From contig JADLBD010000074.1 of assembly GCA_020847975.1 (NCBI GenBank), positions 1 to 50,989 on the forward strand: 50,989 nucleotides of DNA, given 5' to 3'. The stretch is from Bryobacterales bacterium (GTDB lineage: Bacteria; Acidobacteriota; Terriglobia; Bryobacterales; Bryobacteraceae). Positions 45,689 through 50,989 of this stretch are shown piece by piece (positions within the stretch are counted from its first letter, which is position 1; each line of letters begins with the position of its first letter). The notes below the pieces were generated by a model. That model saw only the letters and a program-made list of their open reading frames with translations. It had not been told where the DNA came from and did not search any database. The translations under genes were made by a program, and so were the position numbers.

Positions 45689-46515
45689 ATCATTCCCTGC
45701 TCGAAGCCAGGATTACGGTTCGCTACGGCAAGCAGGCTGTACTGTCTGACCTGGCCTTTCAGGTGGAAGACGGAGAAATGGTGGGGCTGGCGGGCATGAG
45801 CGGGTCCGGGAAGAGCTCTCTTGCGCTGGCTCTGATGCGGCTGCTCCATCTGCGCGGAGGAACCGTCAGCGGAGAACTGCGCCTGCGAGGACGGGATCTG
45901 TTGACGATCTCCGAAAAGGAGATGCGGCGCGTGCGCGGTTGCGAGATGGCGCTGGTACTGCAAAGCGCCCAGGCCGCGCTCAACCCGGCGCTGACGCTCG
46001 ACCGGCAGTTTCAACTCGTCTGGGAAGCGCACTCCCGAGTCTGCTGGCGCGAGAAGCGGGAGGATGTAGCGCGATTACTCGAAAGCTTTCGTCTCCCCGC
46101 GACGCCGGACTTCCTGCGGCGGCGGCCGGACGAAATAAGCGTCGGGCAGGCGCAACGCGTCCTGATCGCCATGGCGATGCTGCACAAGCCCGCTCTGCTT
46201 GTGGCCGATGAAATCACCAGCGCGCTCGATCCGCTGACCGAGCGCGAAGTGCTCGAGGTCTTGCGCAATGCCAACCGCGAATGGGGGACCGCGATTCTCT
46301 TCGTCTCGCACAATCTCCATGCGCTGGTCTCGCTTTGCCACAGTCTGGCGGTGCTGCACGAGGGGAGGATTGTGGAACGAGGGTCAGTCGCCGGCATTCG
46401 CCGCACTCCTCAGCACGTCTATACCCGCGAACTGCTCTCTACGCTGCGCGCGCCGGAGCATCCTTCTCCCGCGATAAGCGCATCGCTTGGCGCTTCCCGT
46501 GCCCTAAACGAATAA
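45685..46515 (+). CDS. Oligopeptide ABC transporter ATPase (DppD type)
   Basis: A 276-residue ATPase with Walker A GMSGSGKSS (37-45), a Q-loop in VLQSAQAALNP, a diverged signature ISVGQAQR (151-158, family norm LSGGxxQR), Walker B LLVADEITSALD (171-182) and the switch His209. Peptide importers usually use two different ATPases; only this one is encoded here, so it may work as a homodimer or recruit a distant partner. It is the last gene of the operon and is followed by a hairpin. Confidence 0.88.
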   Translation: MNHSLLEARITVRYGKQAVLSDLAFQVEDGEMVGLAGMSGSGKSSLALALMRLLHLRGGTVSGELRLRGRDLLTISEKEMRRVRGCEMALVLQSAQAALNPALTLDRQFQLVWEAHSRVCWREKREDVARLLESFRLPATPDFLRRRPDEISVGQAQRVLIAMAMLHKPALLVADEITSALDPLTEREVLEVLRNANREWGTAILFVSHNLHALVSLCHSLAVLHEGRIVERGSVAGIRRTPQHVYTRELLSTLRAPEHPSPAISASLGASRALNE

Positions 46516-46542
46516 GGCGCAACCACGGTAGTGGCTGCGCCT
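46515..46542. terminator. Hairpin between convergent genes, possible two-way terminator
   Basis: AGGCGCAACCAC and GTGGCTGCGCCT pair over 12 positions with one mismatch and a GGTA loop, starting in the stop codon of the ATPase gene. On the plus strand no U-tract follows; on the minus strand the hairpin is followed by a U-rich stretch (TTATTCGTTT), so it may serve the opposing transcript better. Confidence 0.5.
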
Positions 46543-46574
46543 ATGTTCGGTGTGCCGGAGGAGGAATCGAACAG

Positions 46575-47354
46575 TCAGGAAGTAGCCGGCTTTGGAGCGC
46601 TATTTTCCGGTCTTGTCTCCGCAACGCGGGCGGCCAGAGATCCGATAGCGTTGCTAAGGCCTGACGCGCCGCTGCCGTTCGTGAGCAGCGCCAAACGTTC
46701 GCTCAGGTAGATTCGGTAGTGAGTGTAGAGCAGATACATGAGCGCGAGCGGCAACAGCGACTGCTTCCAGCCTATGGTCCGGTTGGCAGTACACATCAGC
46801 GCGGTGATCGCTGCGCCGGCAAGGTAATAAGGAAAAGTCCAGAGGTGGCAGTTTCTCCAGACGTCAAACAACCGTTTACCGTCCAGTAACGCCAGCACCT
46901 GGGACACGAGCCCCGTATTGATGGTGAAGAACACGGCGGCGGCGATTGCCAGATAGACAGGCGCTTCCGGCGTCGCGGAAAAGAGATGCGTGACCCGGTA
47001 ACTCGCGTAGACGCTCAGGGATATGGCTCCCAAGTTGAACAGGACCTGAACAAGTGTAGGACGCTTCTTGGTCCTCCACTGGCATTGGACGATAGTCGCG
47101 AGCGATGCCAAGACTAACGTCTCCCCTATGCTGAGTTCCGCTACCCCAATGAGGATGAAGAGGAAGTTCACAGACATCGTTCCCTGCATTCCGGGCAGTT
47201 TCACCTTCCAGGTAGATGCGATCAAGGCGAGCCCTAAGTAGGCGGTGTATCGCACAGCGTCTCGTGTTTCCCATCCCGCGGCTAGAGAGAGGGCCAGTAA
47301 CCCTAGGCCGAGTGTGATGACGCAGGCAATGTAAATCTTGGCGTTCCTGGGCAT
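46575..47354 (-). CDS. Stand-alone MASE-like membrane sensor protein
   Basis: A 259-residue protein of about seven membrane helices. It is plainly homologous to the first 230 residues of the c-di-GMP enzyme at 39917: STWKVKLPGMQGTMSVNF versus SVWKVALPGMHGTISANF, then CQWRTKKR versus CTWRTKTK and FPYYLAGAA versus FPYYLVGAA, at the same spacing. After the last helix only 45 residues without a recognisable output domain follow. It may bind the same signal without producing output. It lies 33 bases downstream of the subtilase gene on the same strand. Confidence 0.75.
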   Translation of the reverse strand: MPRNAKIYIACVITLGLGLLALSLAAGWETRDAVRYTAYLGLALIASTWKVKLPGMQGTMSVNFLFILIGVAELSIGETLVLASLATIVQCQWRTKKRPTLVQVLFNLGAISLSVYASYRVTHLFSATPEAPVYLAIAAAVFFTINTGLVSQVLALLDGKRLFDVWRNCHLWTFPYYLAGAAITALMCTANRTIGWKQSLLPLALMYLLYTHYRIYLSERLALLTNGSGASGLSNAIGSLAARVAETRPENSAPKPATS

Positions 47355-47387
47355 GGAAGTATTTCGCCCTATCGATGTGGGATCAGG

Positions 47388-49052
47388 CTACTGGTCCCCG
47401 TCGTCCGCGGCCAAGGCTTGTATAGACGTTGCCAGGGTGGCTGCATCGCCCCACACCACGCTGAAGCCCGTGGATAGCGAGTCGCCCCAAACCACTGAGT
47501 CGCCCCAAACCACGGAGTTGCCGTTGAGGACGCCATTGAACACGAAGCCTCCCCAAACCACGGAGTCACCCCAAACCACTGAGTCACCCCAGACCACCGA
47601 GGAGTTGCGGAGCAAGGTCACTTTCCTGGACACCGGGTTGTAGGAGACAGCTGGCGACAGAGCGGGCAAGGAAACCTTATCGGTGTTTGCAAGCGCGGAG
47701 GGGATGTCAAGATATCCTGCCCCAACAGTGAAGATGTCTGCCTGGTTGGTGAAGACTTCGGACGTGTAGGCGTCGACTCCCTGCGTATACAGGTTGAGGG
47801 CCTTGACGGCGGTCTTCATCAGCCGAGCCTTCACTTGATCGGGGGTCAGGGCCGGATCCTTCTGGAGCAGGAGCGCCGCCGCGCCGCTTACCACGGGGGT
47901 TGCCATGCTGGTCCCGCTGAGTTTCAGATAGCTTGAAGACTTTCCACTCCCGCCCACGATGTAGAACGAGTTGTTGACCAGAGTCCTCCAATACGTCGTG
48001 GCCAGCGTGTTGTTGGGCGCCATCACGGAGACGACGTTGTTGCCGGGAGCCACGATGTCCGGTTTCGCAAAGTGGTCGACGGCGGTGGGTCCCTTGGAAC
48101 TGTAGCTGGCAAGCGAATCATCGGCGCGCAGCACTGTCCCCTTCGCATTCATGGCGCCTACGGTAATGACATAAGGATCGTTGCCGGGAGAGGCAATAGT
48201 TCCATATCCTTTCGTCCAGCGGCTGTTGTCGCGACCGTAGTTGCCGGCGGCGACCACTACCACGATTCCGGCCTTCCATGCGGCCTCCACAGCCTGGCAG
48301 AGAGGATCCAGCGTGTAGCTTTCGTACACCGGACGTCCCAGCGAGAGATTGATGACGCGAATGTTATAAGTGCTCTTCAGGTCGATCGCTCGTTGAATGG
48401 CGGCGATCACATCCGCTTCGCCGCCCGCGCCGTTCTGATCTAACACTCTGAGGTTGATGAGGTTGACGCCCGGAGCAACGCCTTTGAATGTATGTGTGAA
48501 CAAGGCTCCGGTCGAGGAGATTCCAGCGGAGCCGATGATTCCGGCGACATGGGTTCCATGCCCGTAGGCGTCCGTGGCAGTCTGCCCGTCGACGAAGCTC
48601 TCACTGTAGACCACCCGGGAGGCGCCGCTGGCGTTCTTAAAGTCGTCCTTCAGCGCGATGCCGCTGTCAATCACCGCCACTCCTACGTCTGCCCCGGTCC
48701 AGTTGGAAGACCAAGCGAGGTTGGCGGCCACCGTTCCGATGGTGACGTCGAGCGAGCCTTTCATCGGGCGGCTCGGGGAGATGTAAGCGACGTTCGGAAG
48801 CAGCTTGAAGATTTGAACGAACCTTTCCGGCATGCGGACGTGGATGGCCTTCATGCTCCGGAACTGACGCCTCGTTTGGCCGAACGGGCTCACTTGCTGC
48901 AAGTCGTTGTTCGACGGCGGGACTTTGAATTGGATGATTACGTCGACCAATTGATTGGAGTTCCGGCCATCGAGATCGCGCGAAATCTTGGGATCGGCGA
49001 ACGCTGTTCCCGCGAGTAGAAATAGCGTAAGTGCGCTCAGCAGATTCTTCAT
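47388..49052 (-). CDS. Secreted subtilisin-like protease (S8) with C-terminal VVWGD repeats
   Basis: A 554-residue protein: Sec signal (residues 1-19), an I9-like propeptide (about 25-95), and the S8 catalytic domain with Asp129 (VAVIDSG), His165 (YGHGTHVAG), oxyanion Asn271 (AAGN) and Ser382 (SGTSMATP). After the catalytic domain come six copies of an SVVWG(D) unit between residues 485 and 536. The repeats are likely short beta strands for attachment or stacking. The ATG has GGAGG eight bases ahead. It may cut extracellular proteins into peptides for the importer nearby; that link is inference. Confidence 0.9.
   Translation of the reverse strand: MKNLLSALTLFLLAGTAFADPKISRDLDGRNSNQLVDVIIQFKVPPSNNDLQQVSPFGQTRRQFRSMKAIHVRMPERFVQIFKLLPNVAYISPSRPMKGSLDVTIGTVAANLAWSSNWTGADVGVAVIDSGIALKDDFKNASGASRVVYSESFVDGQTATDAYGHGTHVAGIIGSAGISSTGALFTHTFKGVAPGVNLINLRVLDQNGAGGEADVIAAIQRAIDLKSTYNIRVINLSLGRPVYESYTLDPLCQAVEAAWKAGIVVVVAAGNYGRDNSRWTKGYGTIASPGNDPYVITVGAMNAKGTVLRADDSLASYSSKGPTAVDHFAKPDIVAPGNNVVSVMAPNNTLATTYWRTLVNNSFYIVGGSGKSSSYLKLSGTSMATPVVSGAAALLLQKDPALTPDQVKARLMKTAVKALNLYTQGVDAYTSEVFTNQADIFTVGAGYLDIPSALANTDKVSLPALSPAVSYNPVSRKVTLLRNSSVVWGDSVVWGDSVVWGGFVFNGVLNGNSVVWGDSVVWGDSLSTGFSVVWGDAATLATSIQALAADDGDQ
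47445..47600 (-). repeat. Repeat array encoding six SVVWG(D) units
   Basis: The DNA repeats a unit close to GTCGCCCCAAACCACTGA (plus strand) several times at 18-base spacing, with two interruptions, all in frame with the subtilase gene. The near-identity of the DNA copies suggests recent slippage or duplication. Confidence 0.85.
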
Positions 49053-49083
49053 GAATTGGCCTCCGTCAGATCTTCCCCAGCGG

Positions 49084-49269
49084 CTATCCGCCCCAAGTAG
49101 CCGTGTCGGACTGCGCCGCTACCATCGCTAGCAGGTGCTTTGGTTTCGAGCTTTCCGATGTTTGTCGCATGTTTCCTCGGGCGCTGGCCAACGCGACCGC
49201 CAGTGCGATCAAGTCCTTTGTCTCCATTCTTACCGGGGAGAAAGTGGATAAGTTGGACGCTTTGTTCAT
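49084..49269 (-). CDS. Possible small protein upstream of the subtilase
   Basis: A 61-codon frame from ATG 49269, with AAAGGAG ten bases ahead, ending 31 bases before the subtilase ATG on the same strand. It reads KDLIALAVALASARGN in the middle and ends TATWGG. No family is recognised, it has no clear signal peptide, and an open frame of similar length runs antisense to it. It could be a leader peptide, a substrate of the protease, or chance. Confidence 0.3.
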   Translation of the reverse strand: MNKASNLSTFSPVRMETKDLIALAVALASARGNMRQTSESSKPKHLLAMVAAQSDTATWGG

Positions 49270-49378
49270 TGCCGCAAGACTCCTTTGACGAATTGCATTT
49301 GCGCGTTAACAAGTGCAATGTAGGAGCCAATCGAGGTCCACTGATTCTAAACCGGTTATCGAAGCTCACCCGAGGCAA

Positions 49379-49439
49379 CCGGACAAAGTGTCCAGTTCGG
49401 AGATGCGGATTGTCCGGAGGAAGGAGACAATTTGTCCGG
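49379..49439. repeat. 61-bp element bounded by 9-bp inverted repeats
   Basis: CCGGACAAA (49379-49387) and TTTGTCCGG (49431-49439) are exact reverse complements. Each also starts a small palindrome (GGACAAAGTGTCC at 49381-49393; GACAATTTGTC at 49426-49436), and a further TTGTCCGG half-site lies at 49410-49417. It abuts the ubiD stop codon. It may be an operator cluster, a terminator-like structure or the trace of a mobile element. The rest of the gap 49270-49440 shows no gene. Confidence 0.5.
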
Positions 49440-50891
49440 TTAGGAGAGGCCGGCCTTCTTCCACAAGGTGTCCACCTTGCGCTGCACTTCGGCGCTCATG
49501 GTGATCACATCCGGCCATGGCCGGTGGAAACCCTCTTCCTTCCACTTGCGCGTGGCGTCAATGCCCATCTTTGAACCGTAGTTGGGCAGGCGGCTGGCGT
49601 GGTCCAACGAGTCGACCGGCCCCATCACGAACTGGATGTCGCGCTCGGGGTCGATGTTATTCAACGCCTTCCACGCCGTTTCCCCCACGTCCTGCACGTT
49701 CACATCTTCGTCCACCACGACGATCACCTTGCTGAACATGGCCTGTCCCAGACCCCAGATGGCGTGCATCACTTTGCGCGCATGTCCGGGGTAGGACTTG
49801 CGAATGGACACCAGAATCAGGTTGTGGAAGACTCCCTCGGCGGGCATACAGATATCGCGCACTTCGGGCAATTGCAGACGCATGAGCGGGAGGAAGATCC
49901 GTTCGATGGCCTTGCCCATGTAGAAATCCTCCATCGGCGGCGGTCCCACAATAGTGGCGGCGTAAATGGGGTTCTTGCGGTGGGTGATGCAATCGATATG
50001 AAAGACGGGGTATTCGTCTTCGAGCGAATAGAAGCCCGTGTGGTCGCCGAAAGGACCTTCGGTCCTCAGTTCCCCGAGAACGACATGGCCCTCCAGGACG
50101 ATTTCCGCCTGCGCCGGCACCAGGATGTCATTGGTTTCACACTTGACCATTTCCACCGGCTTCGAACGCAGAAATCCGGCAATCATCATCTCGTCGAGGT
50201 CGGGCGGCAGCGGAAGAATTGCCGAGTACATGGCGGCGGGGTCGCACCCAATCGCCACCGAAACCGGCATCTTTGTTTGCTTGCCTTCCTTCAGAAGGCG
50301 GCGGTAATGCTCGGCGCCTTGCTTGTGCGTCTGCCAGTGCATGCCCGTGGTCCGATCGTCATAGACCTGCAGGCGGTACATGCCGCAGTTGCGCTTTCCC
50401 GTGTCCGGGTTGTGGGAAAACACCATCGGCAGAGTAATGAACGGGCCGCCGTCCCGCGGCCAGCAATGGAGCACCGGGAACTCTTTGAGGGAAAAACGAT
50501 CCTTGCGGATGACTTCCTTGCATGGCCCGCCGGAAACCACCTTGGGGAAAAACGCGCCCATCTCGGCGAGTTTCGGCAGCATCTTCAGTTTTCCCAACAG
50601 TCCTTCCGGCATGCGCATCTCGAGATACTCGGCTATGCGGCCGGCGATCTCGTCCACCGAAGACACTCCCAGCGCAATCTCCATGCGGCGCGCGCTGGCA
50701 AATGCGTTGATGAGCACCGGAACAGATGAGCCCTTTGGCTTTTCAAACAGCAGAGCCGGCCCGCCTTTCTTCACGGCGCGGTCCGCGAATTCGGTGATCT
50801 CCAGGTAAGGATCCACTTCGCAGGAAACGCGTTTCAACTCGCCCTTCGATTCGAGGGCGCGTATAAATTCTCGCAGGTCGGTATAAGCCAT
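49440..50891 (-). CDS. UbiD-family decarboxylase
   Basis: A 483-residue prenylated-FMN-dependent decarboxylase. It starts TDLREFIRALESKGELKRV, and carries the active-site block ELRTEGPFGDHTGFYS, with the Glu of the E-R-E network, GPPPMEDFYMGKAIER, and a C-terminal domain with MGIDATRKW. UbiD acts on 4-hydroxy-3-polyprenylbenzoate; the close MqnL-type relatives act in futalosine menaquinone synthesis, and Acidobacteriota may use either, so no symbol is assigned. The cofactor-making UbiX is not in the window. It diverges from a short-chain dehydrogenase gene. Confidence 0.9.
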   Translation of the reverse strand: MAYTDLREFIRALESKGELKRVSCEVDPYLEITEFADRAVKKGGPALLFEKPKGSSVPVLINAFASARRMEIALGVSSVDEIAGRIAEYLEMRMPEGLLGKLKMLPKLAEMGAFFPKVVSGGPCKEVIRKDRFSLKEFPVLHCWPRDGGPFITLPMVFSHNPDTGKRNCGMYRLQVYDDRTTGMHWQTHKQGAEHYRRLLKEGKQTKMPVSVAIGCDPAAMYSAILPLPPDLDEMMIAGFLRSKPVEMVKCETNDILVPAQAEIVLEGHVVLGELRTEGPFGDHTGFYSLEDEYPVFHIDCITHRKNPIYAATIVGPPPMEDFYMGKAIERIFLPLMRLQLPEVRDICMPAEGVFHNLILVSIRKSYPGHARKVMHAIWGLGQAMFSKVIVVVDEDVNVQDVGETAWKALNNIDPERDIQFVMGPVDSLDHASRLPNYGSKMGIDATRKWKEEGFHRPWPDVITMSAEVQRKVDTLWKKAGLS

Positions 50892-50946
50892 AGGTTCAAG
50901 AGGATTGGTCTTCCTTTTACTATGATGGAAAGTCGGTACTCATTTC

Positions 50947-50989
50947 ATGGCACAACGGACAGCATTGGTCACCGGCGCAAGCCGCGGCA
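50947..50989 (+). CDS. Short-chain dehydrogenase/reductase, 5' end only
   Basis: The frame from ATG 50947 reads MAQRTALVTGASRG before the window ends. TGASRG is the start of the TGxxxGxG nucleotide-binding motif of classical SDR enzymes, at the normal distance from the N-terminus. Nothing more specific can be said from 14 residues. It diverges from the ubiD-family gene across 55 bases; TATGAT at 50921-50926 is a possible -10. Confidence 0.7.
   Translation, partial: MAQRTALVTGASRG

Noticed and set aside
46551..46650. Complete tRNA gene on the minus strand
   Set aside because: Only a 3'-end-like piece is present; no acceptor partner, D-arm or anticodon arm can be folded.
47445..47600. CRISPR-like array
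   Set aside because: Repeats are short, in frame and coding, without unique spacers; they encode the VVWGD units.

Overview
The window is about 51 kb of GC-rich bacterial chromosome that is almost fully coding. It most likely comes from an Acidobacteriota of the Solibacter/Bryobacter type. This is an inference from gene content: an Oar-like TonB receptor with an N-terminal carboxypeptidase-regulatory domain next to a PSCyt1/DUF1549/DUF1553 plus DUF1501 pair, many Tat- or Sec-exported hydrolases, a tricorn-type protease, a short GNAT-type N-acetylglutamate synthase, and a subtilase ending in VVWGD repeats. No rRNA, complete tRNA, CRISPR array or intact insertion sequence was seen.

Layout. 1-2443: tail of an unknown gene, then an arginine operon (argC, argB, short argA) behind a TATAAT box merged with a perfect palindrome. 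2562-4812: a molybdopterin-binding-domain protein, an intrinsic terminator, and a cystathionine-synthase-family enzyme. 4828-6732: divergent Tat-exported aldo/keto reductase and exported bicupin. 6735-12996 (minus): yjbQ, glmS, orphan purS, a small secreted protein and a tricorn homologue. 13017-17254: an NlpC/P60-like protein facing a copper operon (CopZ-like chaperone, membrane cupredoxin, CopA ATPase, CsoR repressor) with a near-consensus promoter embedded in a tandem G-rich repeat. 17307-20423: a DnaE2/ImuC-like polymerase behind a near-perfect SOS box. 20378-31092 (minus): a tightly packed six-gene operon running from the TonB receptor through PSCyt1, DUF1501, quinone oxidoreductase and exported amidohydrolase to Cys-tRNA(Pro) deacylase.

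31265-33253: divergent pirin and MbfA-type iron exporter. 33259-38350: exported M19 dipeptidase, a tandem pair of unnamed Gfo/Idh-like proteins (one Tat-exported, one cytoplasmic), an exported amidohydrolase and a Cys-cluster protein. 38290-47354 looks like a cyclic-di-GMP and peptide-uptake neighbourhood: PilZ protein, sigma-54 activator, a membrane HD-GYP/GAF/GGDEF protein whose gene overlaps a five-gene oligopeptide ABC operon, and at the far end a stand-alone copy of the same membrane sensor domain. 47388-49269 (minus): a secreted subtilase with VVWGD repeats and a possible small leader peptide. 49440-50989: UbiD-type decarboxylase and the first codons of a short-chain dehydrogenase.

The most interesting parts are the c-di-GMP/peptide/protease region (38.3-49.3 kb), the paralogous Gfo/Idh-like pair, the copper promoter repeats, and the SOS-like box of the polymerase. 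All functions are read from motifs and context; no database search was possible.
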